The notes under the pieces are model-generated. The model made no database searches. It worked only from the letters and a program-made list of their open reading frames with translations, and was not told the origin of the DNA. A stretch of 64,000 nt of DNA from Akkermansiaceae bacterium (lineage in GTDB: Bacteria > Verrucomicrobiota > Verrucomicrobiia > Verrucomicrobiales > Akkermansiaceae), in assembly GCA_947462535.1 (NCBI GenBank), contig CANHPN010000001.1, forward strand, positions 1 through 64,000, in the 5' to 3' direction. The stretch's first letter is position 1; every line of letters starts with the position of its first letter. This document shows, one piece after another, positions 17,502 to 25,972 of this stretch. A program made the translations under genes and the position numbers.

Positions 17502-18452
17502 TTATTTCGCGGCCGTCCAGTTTTCCAAGGAGCTTCTGAGCGCCTCGTCCACCGTGGGGATATGGATGCCGGCCTCGTTGAGCTTGCTTGTATCCATGAT
17601 GCAGTTGGAGCGCGGAGTGAGGGCACCGGTGGCGTAGAAGTCCGCGTCGCTCTCCCAGAAAGTGAATTCGCGGGCGGGCTTGAGGATGGACTTGATCATA
17701 TCGAGAACCTGGGGGGTCGAGATATAACCGGGATTGGTGATGTTGTAGGTGCCGAAGGGGATTCGGTGAAGCCAGCTTTCCAGGCAGGCATTCACAAAGT
17801 CGGCGCGGTGGGAGAGGGAGTTGAAGTTGTTATAAACCTTGGGGTAGCGCAGGATTTTGGAGAGGTAGTTGCGCGGGTTGTCGATGCTGTCGAAGGGGAT
17901 GCGGAGGCGCCAGATGTAGTTCTGGCCGACGTCATGGATGGCTTCTTCGCCGAGCGCCTTGGTGCCGCTGTAGAAGCTGCACGGAAGATCCCGGAAGGTG
18001 AAATTGGGCGTCATCGTCTCGTCGAAGCCGCGGATCTTTTCCGGCGAGCTCGCGGCGACGGCGTGGAACTCCGGCCGGGTCATGTCTTTTTCGACCACCC
18101 AGCCGTCGCCGTAGTCCACGAGGCAACCGACAAAAACACAGCCGGAGGAAACGTGGCCAAAAGGAATGTCGAGGGCGGCGCAGGCGTGCGCGAGCGTCTG
18201 GGGAAAGAGCGTGTTGCCTTGCAGGGTGTCGGCCTTCGCGGCCTCGCAGGCGTCCACATTAGGCTTCCCGGTGTAGCCGGCGGCGTTGATGACGAAGCCG
18301 GGTCGGGTTTCCTTGAGAAATTGATAGAGAGGCCCGAAGCGGGTGTAGTCCACCTGGGCGCGGGAAAGGCTGCGGAAGGTTTCGCCACGCCGTTGCAACT
18401 CGCGTGCAAAGGCCTGGCCGATGTAGCCGCTGGCTCCGAGAAGTAGGATCAT
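17502..18452 (-). CDS. NDP-4-keto-6-deoxyglucose 3,5-epimerase/4-reductase-like enzyme
   Basis: A 316-residue short-chain (extended SDR) enzyme: LLGASGYIGQAF (NAD(P) site) and YSGTKALGE (catalytic Tyr/Lys). Its pattern follows the plant UER1/RHM C-terminal NRS/ER enzyme closely: NAAGYTGKPNVDACEAAKAD, SSGCVF, IDNPRNYLSKILRYPKVYNN, TYNITNPGYIS and LTPRSNCIMDTSKLNEAG line up with remembered plant motifs. That enzyme performs both 3,5-epimerisation and 4-reduction to give NDP-L-rhamnose. It is downstream of rmlA and rmlB (19 bp gap) where RmlC and RmlD would be expected, and RmlC is absent. Bifunctionality is inferred; a plain RmlD-like reductase remains possible. Confidence 0.8.
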   Translation of the reverse strand: MILLLGASGYIGQAFARELQRRGETFRSLSRAQVDYTRFGPLYQFLKETRPGFVINAAGYTGKPNVDACEAAKADTLQGNTLFPQTLAHACAALDIPFGHVSSGCVFVGCLVDYGDGWVVEKDMTRPEFHAVAASSPEKIRGFDETMTPNFTFRDLPCSFYSGTKALGEEAIHDVGQNYIWRLRIPFDSIDNPRNYLSKILRYPKVYNNFNSLSHRADFVNACLESWLHRIPFGTYNITNPGYISTPQVLDMIKSILKPAREFTFWESDADFYATGALTPRSNCIMDTSKLNEAGIHIPTVDEALRSSLENWTAAK

Positions 18453-18471
18453 GGTAGTGGGGGGGAATGAG

Positions 18472-19344
18472 TTAGCTGGCGCGGCCGACTTGCTCGATGA
18501 CGCATTGCAGGTAGGACCGGTATTCGCAGCGGGGCATGGCGTTTGCGATTTCCTCGAATTGGGAAATGCTCAAAAAGCCGCGGCGGTAGGCGGCTTCCTC
18601 CGGGCAGCCGACCTTGATTCCGGTGCGCTTTTCAATGGTCTGGACGTAGGCGCTGGCTTCGTGGAGCGAGGTGCTGGTCCCGGCGTCCAGCCATGCCATG
18701 CCGCGGTGGAGTTTTTCCACGCGGAGGGTGCCGCGAGTGAGATACTCCATGTTCACCGCAGTGATTTCCAGCTCGCCGCGGGCGGAGGGCTTGAGGTTCT
18801 TGGCGATGGCGACCACGTCGTTGTCATGGATATAGAGTCCCGGGACCGCGTGGTTGCTTTTGGGGGTCGCGGGTTTTTCCTCGATGGAGACGGCTTTGCC
18901 GGAGCCGTCGAACTCGACCACGCCGTAGCGTTCCGGGTCGAGCACTTGGTAACCGAAGATGGTCGCGCCGCGCTCGAAGTGGCCGAAGGCGGAGGCAAAG
19001 TCTGCGCCGTGGAAGATGTTGTCTCCGAGGATCAGGGCCACGGCGTCATTTCCGATGAAGGATTCCGCGATGAGAAACGCCTGCGCAATGCCTTCGGGTT
19101 TCGCCTGCTCGCGGTATTCGATGGAGATTCCCATGCGCGAGCCGTCGCCGAGAAGTTGTCGGAAGCGCGGCAGGTCGTGGGGCGTGGAGACGAGGCAGAT
19201 TTCCCGGATGCCGCCTTCGATCAAGGTGGTCAACGGGTGATAGATCATCGGCTTGTCATAAACCGGCTGCAGCTGCTTGCTCGCCACGAGGGTGAGCGGA
19301 TAGAGCCGCGAGCCGGCGCCGCCTGCGAGAATGATGCCTTTCAT
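18472..19344 (-). CDS. rmlA: Glucose-1-phosphate thymidylyltransferase
   Basis: RmlA makes dTDP-glucose from dTTP and glucose-1-phosphate. From ATG at 19344 the protein has 290 residues, the normal length; the longer open frame upstream belongs to the overlap with rmlB. The nucleotide site MKGIILAGGAGSRLYPLT is intact, followed by SKQLQPVYDKPMIYHPL, ALILGDNIFHG (metal Asp) and VEFDGSGKAVSIEEKPATPK. AWLDAGTSTSLHEA near the end is also canonical. It lies between rmlB (13 bp) and the reductase (19 bp). Confidence 0.96.
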   Translation of the reverse strand: MKGIILAGGAGSRLYPLTLVASKQLQPVYDKPMIYHPLTTLIEGGIREICLVSTPHDLPRFRQLLGDGSRMGISIEYREQAKPEGIAQAFLIAESFIGNDAVALILGDNIFHGADFASAFGHFERGATIFGYQVLDPERYGVVEFDGSGKAVSIEEKPATPKSNHAVPGLYIHDNDVVAIAKNLKPSARGELEITAVNMEYLTRGTLRVEKLHRGMAWLDAGTSTSLHEASAYVQTIEKRTGIKVGCPEEAAYRRGFLSISQFEEIANAMPRCEYRSYLQCVIEQVGRAS

Positions 19345-19357
19345 GGTGAGTCGGAAG

Positions 19358-20407
19358 TCAGGATTTCCCCAGTCGCTGCAACTGGTAGGTGCCGTCCAGA
19401 ATCTGCTGCCACCAGTCCTGGTTTTCGAGATACCACTGGATGGTCTTACGGAATCCGGTGTGGAAGGTTTCGCGGGGTTCCCAGCCGAGTTCGGTGCGGA
19501 TCTTGGTGGGATCGATGGCGTAGCGGAGGTCGTGGCCGGGGCGGTCGGTGACAAAAGTGATGAGGGAGGAGTAAGGCTGCCGACCGGGACGAAGCTCGTC
19601 TAGCAGAGCGCAGATGTGGCGGACCAGATCGAGGTTGGTCTGCTCGTTGTTGCCGCCGATGTTATAGGTTTCTCCGGGCGCGCCCTTTTCAAGGACGGTT
19701 CGGAGGGCGGCGCAGTGGTCGCCGACGTAGAGCCAGTCACGGATGTTTTCGCCTTTTCCGTAAACCGGGATGGGCTCGCTGCGGAGGCACTTGAGGATGA
19801 CGACGGGGATGAGCTTCTCGGGAAATTGATAGGGGCCGTAGTTGTTCGAGCAGTTCGTGACGAGCACGGGGAGGCCGTAGGTGTCGCACCAGGCGCGGGC
19901 GAGGTGGTCCGACGAGGCCTTGCTGGCGGAGTAGGGGGAATGCGGCGAATAGGGCGTGGTTTCCGAAAATCCAGGATCGTTCGCACCGAGCGAGCCGTAA
20001 ACCTCGTCAGTGGAGACATGGAGGAAACGGAAGGTTTCCTGTTGGGCGGGAGTGAGTCCGCGGTAGTGGGCGAGGGCGGCCTGTAACAGGTGATAGGTGC
20101 CGAGGATGTTAGTGTGGATGAAGTCGCCGGGACCATCGATCGAGCGATCCACATGGCTTTCCGCGGCGAGGTGCATCACGGCGTCCGGGCGGTGCTTGGC
20201 AAAGAGCGCGGTGAGCGCGGCGGGATCGCAGAGGTCGGCCTGGATGAAGGTGTGGCGTGGGTTTTCCAGATACCCATCCAGAGACGAGAGGTTTCCCGCG
20301 TAGGTGAGCTTGTCGAGGTTGACGACCTCGTGGGTGGTTTCATCAAGGATTTGCCTCACAAGGTTGGAACCAATGAAGCCAGCGCCGCCTGTGATCAGGA
20401 TTTTCAT
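19358..20407 (-). CDS. rmlB: dTDP-glucose 4,6-dehydratase
   Basis: RmlB oxidises C4, removes water from C5-C6 and gives dTDP-4-keto-6-deoxyglucose. The 349-residue protein opens [20 protein letters not shown] (NAD site) and has [28 protein letters not shown], the STDEVYGS active-site segment, [15 protein letters not shown] (Tyr/Lys pair) and [14 protein letters not shown]. All residues expected for catalysis are present. First gene of the minus-strand rml unit, it diverges from murG across a 228-bp gap. The product can serve rhamnose or amino sugars made in the EPS locus. Confidence 0.96.
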   Translation of the reverse strand: MKILITGGAGFIGSNLVRQILDETTHEVVNLDKLTYAGNLSSLDGYLENPRHTFIQADLCDPAALTALFAKHRPDAVMHLAAESHVDRSIDGPGDFIHTNILGTYHLLQAALAHYRGLTPAQQETFRFLHVSTDEVYGSLGANDPGFSETTPYSPHSPYSASKASSDHLARAWCDTYGLPVLVTNCSNNYGPYQFPEKLIPVVILKCLRSEPIPVYGKGENIRDWLYVGDHCAALRTVLEKGAPGETYNIGGNNEQTNLDLVRHICALLDELRPGRQPYSSLITFVTDRPGHDLRYAIDPTKIRTELGWEPRETFHTGFRKTIQWYLENQDWWQQILDGTYQLQRLGKS

Positions 20408-20635
20408 GAAATGAAGATGGAACGGAAATCCATGCGCACTGTATTCACGCGCATACCACGTTAGTCTGCCTTCCGCAGGAGCGTGCTGTCAAGGTCGGGG
20501 GGCTTGTTGTATTTTTCCCTAAATCCGGGCATTTTGAGGATTGCCGGATAATTAGGATTTATTTAGTTTTTCCCGAAAGCGTGTGGGAAATGAGTTTCCA
20601 TCGGCCATTTTTCACGCTTTTCCACCCTCTCATCC
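20408..20635. promoter_or_regulatory. Divergent control region between rmlB and murG
   Basis: This 228-bp gap separates the minus-strand rml unit from the plus-strand division cluster, so it must hold promoters for both. It becomes AT-rich towards murG (about 20500-20580; GGATAATTAGGATTTATTTA). A TTGAGG at 20534 followed by AT-rich sequence could be a murG promoter, but the -10 match is poor. No operator palindrome was recognised. Confidence 0.4.
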
Positions 20636-21733
20636 GTGTCCAAATCCCTGAAAATCCTCATCGCCTGTGGCGGTACCGGCGGCCACCTTTTTCCCGGAAT
20701 CGCCGTGGGAGAGGCGCTGCGCGCCCGCGGCCACGAGGTGATGCTGCTCATTTCGGAAAAGAAGGTGGATTTCGAGGCCTCCGCGAAATACACGCACCTG
20801 CGTTTCAAGACCGTGCCCGCTGTCGCGAAACCACCGACGCTCTCGCTGCGGATGTTGCCGTTTTTGTGGAAACTCTGGGGCTCGATCCACCAGTGCAAGG
20901 CGATCATCCGCGAGTTCGAGGCGGACGCCGTGCTCGGCATGGGCGGCTTCACCTCGCTGCCGCCAGTGTATGCCGGGCACAGGCTCGGGCTGAAGACTTT
21001 CATCCACGATTCCAACGCCCGCCCCGGCCGCGCGAACGTGATGACCAGCCGGTTCTGCACCCGCGTTTTCCTCGGGCTGGATGCCGCGAAGAAATTTTTC
21101 CCTAACCGCGAAACCGTCACCACTGGCACTCCGGTGCGCCCGGAAATCACGAATTTGCCATCCCGCGAAGACGCGGCGGCGCTCTTCGGGCTGGATCCTG
21201 CGCGGCCAACCGTCGTGGTGACCGGCGGCAGCCAGGGCGCGCGGCGATTGAATGAATTGAGCGCGCAGGCGGCGGCGAGTTTGCCGCCGGACACGCAGGT
21301 GCTACACATCGCCGGAGCCATGGATTTCCAGCGGGTTTGCGAAATCACGACCGGCCGCGCCGGTTACGAAGTGCTCGGGTTCTGCGACCAAATGCCGTCC
21401 GCGTATGCCATCGCCGATCTCGTCATCGCGCGGTCCGGCGCGTCGAGTCTGACGGAAATCGCCATCGCCGGCCACCCGTCGATTTTAGTCCCGTATCCCT
21501 ACGCCGCGGACGACCACCAGACGCGGAATGCCGAGGTCTTCGCCGAGGCCGGTGCCGCCGTGCTCGTCCATGAACGCGACCTCGACGCGGAAAAACTCGC
21601 TTCACTGGCGACTTCCATCCTGCAAGACTTGCCAACTTACAAGCGCATGGCAAAAGCAGCCCACGCACTCGCCGTCCCGGACGCCGCGGACCGGGTTTGC
21701 GCCGCCATCGAAGCCTCTCTCACGCCATCATGA
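20636..21733 (+). CDS. murG: Lipid II synthase (GlcNAc transferase)
   Basis: MurG adds GlcNAc to undecaprenyl-PP-MurNAc-pentapeptide on the inner face of the membrane. It starts at GTG 20636 and has 365 residues. ILIACGGTGGHLFPGIAVGE is the first glycine-rich loop; MGGFTSLPPVYAGHRLG and GGSQGARRLNELSAQA are the other canonical motifs, and ARSGASSLTEIAIAGHPSIL is the UDP-sugar site. The stop overlaps the murC start (ATGA at 21730-21733). It is the first gene of the plus-strand division cluster. Confidence 0.96.
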   Translation: MSKSLKILIACGGTGGHLFPGIAVGEALRARGHEVMLLISEKKVDFEASAKYTHLRFKTVPAVAKPPTLSLRMLPFLWKLWGSIHQCKAIIREFEADAVLGMGGFTSLPPVYAGHRLGLKTFIHDSNARPGRANVMTSRFCTRVFLGLDAAKKFFPNRETVTTGTPVRPEITNLPSREDAAALFGLDPARPTVVVTGGSQGARRLNELSAQAAASLPPDTQVLHIAGAMDFQRVCEITTGRAGYEVLGFCDQMPSAYAIADLVIARSGASSLTEIAIAGHPSILVPYPYAADDHQTRNAEVFAEAGAAVLVHERDLDAEKLASLATSILQDLPTYKRMAKAAHALAVPDAADRVCAAIEASLTPS

Positions 21734-24030
21734 TCGAACTCAGCAAACGCCTCACCGACCGGAGCGCCCCGCTCCAGATCCACCTCATCGGCGTGGCCGG
21801 ATCCGGCATGAGCGGACTTGCTTTGCTTCTGCTAGGCATGGGCCACAAGGTCAGCGGCTCGGACAAGGTCACCACCGCAGAAACCGAGCGGATGCAGGGC
21901 GTCGGCCTGGTTTTCTCGTCCCCGCCCAGCGCCGCCGCCGTGAAGAAGGTGGACATGGTCGTCTATTCCTCCGCCATCAAACCGACCAACCCCGCCTACG
22001 CCGCCGCCAAGAAAGCGAAGACACCGCTTTACCGCCGCGCCGAGTGCCTCGCCGCGATTCTCCACACGAAAAAAGGCATCATCATTTCCGGAACCCACGG
22101 GAAAACCACCACCTCGTCGATGACCGCCCACGTCCTGCGCGAGGCCGGCCAGAAGCCCAGTCACTACGTCGGCGCGGAAATCCCGATCCTCGGCGCGAAC
22201 GCGAAGTGGTCCGAAGACGGCGACCACATGGTCGCGGAAGGCGATGAAAGCGACGGCACGCTCGCCCTCTATCGGCCCGAACACGCCGTGATCCTCAACA
22301 TCGAGGCCGAGCACCTCGATTTCTATCGGGACATCGACCACATCAAGGAAGTCTTCACCCAGCTCGCCGACCAGACGACCGGGAAACTCGTTTACTGCGC
22401 CGAAGACCCAGTCGCGCTCGAAGTCTGCTCCGGCCGCGAAAACGGCGTTTCCTACGGCTGGGAAGACGCCGATTACACCGCCACCGACCTCCGCGATCTC
22501 AAGGGTTCTTCCGCGTTTACCGTGAAGAAAAACGGCGCGGTCCTCGGCGACGTCGAGCTCGGCATCCCGGGAAATCACAACGTCCTCAATGCCCTCGCCG
22601 CCATCGCACTGGCGGATAGTTGCGGCGCGGAGTTCGCACTCGTGGCCCGCGCGCTCGCCACCTTCGCCGGGGCCAAGCGCCGCTTCGAAACCAAATACCT
22701 CTCCGCGAACTATCGGATCATCGATGACTACGGCCACCATCCGTCCGAGCTCGCCGCCACGCTACAGACCGCGCGCTCGCTCAAATCCAAGCGGCTCGTC
22801 GTCTTTTTCCAACCGCACCGCTACACCCGCACCCAGGCGCTCGCCGATGATTTCGGGAGAGTCCTGCAAGAGGCTGATGTCGTCTTCATCACCGACGTTT
22901 ACGCCGCCTCGGAAAAGCCGATCAAAGGCATCTCCGGCCAGACACTCGTCGATGCGATGAAAGTCCACGGCGACATCCCCGCCACCTATCTGCCGGACCT
23001 CGCCACCGCGCACCATGAGATCGGCCACGCGCTCCAGCCCGGCGATCTGCTCATCACGCTCGGTGCCGGAAACGTCCACGAAGCCGGCACCCGCATCGCC
23101 GCCGACCTCAAGATCCTCGAGGAAATGCGCGCCCTCATGCCGCCCGGCGAGATCGACGGAAAACTCTACGAGCCGATGAGCCGCCACACGACTTTGTTAG
23201 TCGGCGGCCCCGCCCAATACTGGATCGAGCCGCACAGCTTCTACGGCTTCGCCTTCCTCGTCGATTACTGCCGCGAGCGCGGCATCCCGGTGCGCGTCGT
23301 CGGCCGCGGGTCTAACCTGCTAGTCCGCGACGGCGGCATCCGCGGCGCGGTCATCCATCCGACCGGCGGCGTTTTTTCCGAAGTCACCGTCGATGGCCGC
23401 GGCAACGTCACCGCCGGAGCGGGCGTGCGCTTGAAGAAACTCGCCAGCGTGGCAGGAGGCAGCGGCATCGGCGGCTTCGAGTGGATGGAAGGCATCCCCG
23501 GCAACGTCGGCGGCGCGCTGCGCATGAACGCCGGCGCGATGGGCATTGAAACCTTTGACCAAGTCGTCCGCGTCACCTTCCTCGACGAAGACGGCGTGAT
23601 CCGCACCCGCGAGCGGGATGAAATCGTCGCCAGCTATCGCAACGTCGCCGAGCTCCGCCGGAATTTCGCGCTGCAAGCCGTCTTCAAGGGCAAGAACGAC
23701 AGCGCCGCTAACATCAAAGAGCGCTGGGACGCCTCGCGTGAAAAGCGTAAGACCTCCCAGCCGATCGCCGCCTCCGCCGGCTGCACTTTCAGAAATCCCG
23801 AAGACGTCCCTGCCGGCCGCGTCATCGATTCGCTCGGCCTCAAAGGCACCACCTGCGGCCACGCGGCGGTTTCGGAAGTCCACGGGAATTTCGTCGTCAA
23901 CCAAGGCGGCGCGACCGCGCTGGAAATTCTAACACTCATCGAGTTCATCCAGGAAAAAGCCCGCACCGAGCGCAACGTCGAACTTGAAACCGAAATCAAA
24001 ATCCTCGGCGACGACGAAGCTTCATTCTGA
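21730..24030 (+). CDS. murC-murB: MurC-MurB fusion (UDP-MurNAc-Ala ligase / MurNAc reductase)
   Basis: From ATG at 21730 (MIELSKRLTDRSAPLQIHLI) the protein has 766 residues. MurC (about 1-470) shows GVAGSGMSGLALLLLGMGH, the ATP loop GTHGKTTTSSM near 120 and the GDESDG segment. MurB starts at about 483 (MSRHTTLLVGGPAQYW), with the FAD-site GRGSNLLVRDGGIRG and GIPGNVGGALRMNAGA. The proton-donor position, usually Ser in SAGSTF, is Cys685 (SAGCTFRNP); Cys there occurs in some MurB lineages. MurB makes the substrate of MurA-MurC steps, so the fusion joins two consecutive cytosolic reactions. The start overlaps murG. Confidence 0.95.
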   Translation: MIELSKRLTDRSAPLQIHLIGVAGSGMSGLALLLLGMGHKVSGSDKVTTAETERMQGVGLVFSSPPSAAAVKKVDMVVYSSAIKPTNPAYAAAKKAKTPLYRRAECLAAILHTKKGIIISGTHGKTTTSSMTAHVLREAGQKPSHYVGAEIPILGANAKWSEDGDHMVAEGDESDGTLALYRPEHAVILNIEAEHLDFYRDIDHIKEVFTQLADQTTGKLVYCAEDPVALEVCSGRENGVSYGWEDADYTATDLRDLKGSSAFTVKKNGAVLGDVELGIPGNHNVLNALAAIALADSCGAEFALVARALATFAGAKRRFETKYLSANYRIIDDYGHHPSELAATLQTARSLKSKRLVVFFQPHRYTRTQALADDFGRVLQEADVVFITDVYAASEKPIKGISGQTLVDAMKVHGDIPATYLPDLATAHHEIGHALQPGDLLITLGAGNVHEAGTRIAADLKILEEMRALMPPGEIDGKLYEPMSRHTTLLVGGPAQYWIEPHSFYGFAFLVDYCRERGIPVRVVGRGSNLLVRDGGIRGAVIHPTGGVFSEVTVDGRGNVTAGAGVRLKKLASVAGGSGIGGFEWMEGIPGNVGGALRMNAGAMGIETFDQVVRVTFLDEDGVIRTRERDEIVASYRNVAELRRNFALQAVFKGKNDSAANIKERWDASREKRKTSQPIAASAGCTFRNPEDVPAGRVIDSLGLKGTTCGHAAVSEVHGNFVVNQGGATALEILTLIEFIQEKARTERNVELETEIKILGDDEASF

Positions 24031-24050
24031 AACTCCCACTTCAAAACAAC

Positions 24051-24971
24051 ATGCTGAGCGGAAAAAAAATCGCAGTCCTGATGGGCGGTCCGGGATCAGA
24101 GCGCGAGGTCTCGCTCGCCTCGGGAAAAGCCGTGCTCAAGGCGCTGCTAGGACTCGGACTTGATGCGGTGGCAGTCGATGTCACCACCACTCAAATCGAT
24201 CTACCCGAAGGCACGGACCTCGCCTTCAACGTGATCCACGGCACCTTCGGCGAGGACGGGCAGTTGCAGGACGCGCTCGAAAAACTCGGCGTCCCCTACA
24301 CCGGTGCCGGCTCCGCCAGCAGCAAACTCGCGTTCGACAAGAATTTGGCAAAAGAAAGATTTATCGCGGCAGGCGTGCCGACCCCACTCTCGGAAATTGT
24401 AGATCTTTCGGCCGGCTCGATGATTCCCATCTATGTTGAACCTCCCTTGGTCATCAAACCGCCTCGTGAAGGTTCTAGCGTCGGAATTCAGATTGTCCGA
24501 TCATCAGAACAATTGGATGCCGCGATGCAAAAAGCCGCAGCTTCTTACGATGAAGTCCTGGTTGAAAGCTTCATCGAAGGCAAGGAGCTCACCGTCGGCA
24601 TCCTTGACGGCGGTGCGCTGCCGATCGTCCACATCGCCCCGCCCGACGGCGTCTATGACATGGCGAGCAAATACCCGTGGCTCAGCGGCGCGCAGGGCAG
24701 CGAGTATTTCTGCCCGGCGGATCTCGACCTGGAAACCACCATGGCCGTGCAAGCCGCCGCCGTCGCCGCGCACCACTCGCTCGGCGTGGAAATCTACTCC
24801 CGCGTCGATGTCCTGTTGGATTCGCAAAACCGTCCCTTCGTCCTCGAAGCCAACACGATCCCCGGCATGACAGAGACCAGCCTGCTCCCCAAGGCCGCCG
24901 CCGCCACCGGAATTTCCTTCCCAGAGTTGTGTAAAACCATCGCCGAGCTGTCACTCAAACTCCGTTCCTGA
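24051..24971 (+). CDS. ddl: D-alanine--D-alanine ligase
   Basis: Ddl makes the D-Ala-D-Ala end of the pentapeptide. The 306-residue ATP-grasp protein has VLMGGPGSEREVSLASGKAV, NVIHGTFGEDGQLQDALEKL, GVPYTGAGSASSKLAFDK, VIKPPREGSSVGIQIV and the metal-site end LEANTIPGMTETSLLPKAAA. It follows murC-murB by 20 bp and ends 1 bp before ftsQ. Within about 24340-24590 third-codon positions turn more T/A-rich than in the flanks (for example ATCTATGTTGAACCTCC), perhaps a recombination patch. Confidence 0.95.
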   Translation: MLSGKKIAVLMGGPGSEREVSLASGKAVLKALLGLGLDAVAVDVTTTQIDLPEGTDLAFNVIHGTFGEDGQLQDALEKLGVPYTGAGSASSKLAFDKNLAKERFIAAGVPTPLSEIVDLSAGSMIPIYVEPPLVIKPPREGSSVGIQIVRSSEQLDAAMQKAAASYDEVLVESFIEGKELTVGILDGGALPIVHIAPPDGVYDMASKYPWLSGAQGSEYFCPADLDLETTMAVQAAAVAAHHSLGVEIYSRVDVLLDSQNRPFVLEANTIPGMTETSLLPKAAAATGISFPELCKTIAELSLKLRS

Positions 24972-24972
24972 C

Positions 24973-25956
24973 ATGTCCAGACGCCGCGCCACAAAGCCTA
25001 ACCACCGCTCGCGCCCGCAAGTGCTCGAAGTCCGCGTCATGTCGCCGCGCATCGCCTGGCTCGGCTTTCTCAGCTTCGCCGGCAAGCTCGCCAAGCTGGC
25101 CTGCATCCTCGCCGTGGTCACCGGCATCGGCTGGGGTGTTTGGCAGGGAATCCAGCGCGCATTCTATAAAAATCCCGATTTCCGCCTGCAAGTCATCGAC
25201 CTGAATCCCAACCCGGTCATCGACGAAGCCGGCCTCGCGGAAGCCGCCGGCATCGACCTAACCGCCAGCCTGTTCGACATTGATGTCGAAATGGTGACCG
25301 CCAGATTGAAAGCGTTGCCCGCCATCGCAAATGTCCGTGCGGCGCGCCATCTGCCCGGCACGCTGATGGTGCGCGTCGTTCCCCGGAACCCGCGGGCATG
25401 GATCTCTTGTCCGGAGGCGGGTCTATCCGAAGTGCGCCGCGCGGGAGCGATGCTGGTGGACCAAGACTCCGTGGCTTATCCCTGCCCCGAGATGCAATTG
25501 GAGTCCGCGATGAAGCTCCCCGCCATCCAGCTTCCACTGTCTGAAAAGAGTCCCATCACCGCAGGTCAGCATCTCGACCATCCGGAGCTTGCCCATTGCT
25601 TCCGCTTGCTGGACTCGGCCCGCAAGGCCGATCCGGAAGCCATCCATTGGATCGAGTCGGTGAAACAAGTGAACGAGTGGTCGTTGCTGCTCGTCACCCG
25701 CGAGGGCACGGCGGCCACCTTCGGACTCGGTGACCACGAGCGGCAAATCCGTAGCCTCCGCGCGGCGATGGACCACTCGAGTCAGAAAGGCGATTCGATC
25801 CACACGATCAATCTCATTCCCAGACGCAATATTCCCATTACCCTGCGCGACGGAGCGGCCGCTCCACGCGCGATCCCAGTCTCCGAGCCAAGTCCCGGAG
25901 AGATTCGCGAAGACCGGCGCGCCCGCGACCTCAGCATCCTCCTCAATCGCAACTGA
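24973..25956 (+). CDS. ftsQ: Cell division protein FtsQ/DivIB
   Basis: FtsQ is a bitopic divisome scaffold. The 327-residue protein has a basic cytosolic N-terminus (MSRRRATKPNHRSRPQ), one membrane helix at about 37-56 (LACILAVVTGIGWGVW) and a periplasmic POTRA domain (about 65-140; ATARxxxLPAIANVRAARHL-like, LMVRVVPRNPRAWI) followed by the beta domain. It starts one base after ddl and is 16 bp upstream of ftsA, the usual cluster order. The sequence is weakly conserved as in all FtsQ, so the call rests on topology, POTRA motif and position. Confidence 0.88.
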   Translation: MSRRRATKPNHRSRPQVLEVRVMSPRIAWLGFLSFAGKLAKLACILAVVTGIGWGVWQGIQRAFYKNPDFRLQVIDLNPNPVIDEAGLAEAAGIDLTASLFDIDVEMVTARLKALPAIANVRAARHLPGTLMVRVVPRNPRAWISCPEAGLSEVRRAGAMLVDQDSVAYPCPEMQLESAMKLPAIQLPLSEKSPITAGQHLDHPELAHCFRLLDSARKADPEAIHWIESVKQVNEWSLLLVTREGTAATFGLGDHERQIRSLRAAMDHSSQKGDSIHTINLIPRRNIPITLRDGAAAPRAIPVSEPSPGEIREDRRARDLSILLNRN

Positions 25957-25972
25957 TAGATTATCCAAGCTC

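Noticed and set aside
17370-19551. Two long plus-strand frames (358 and 366 codons)
   Set aside because: Antisense to the reductase and rmlA, both well supported by motifs.
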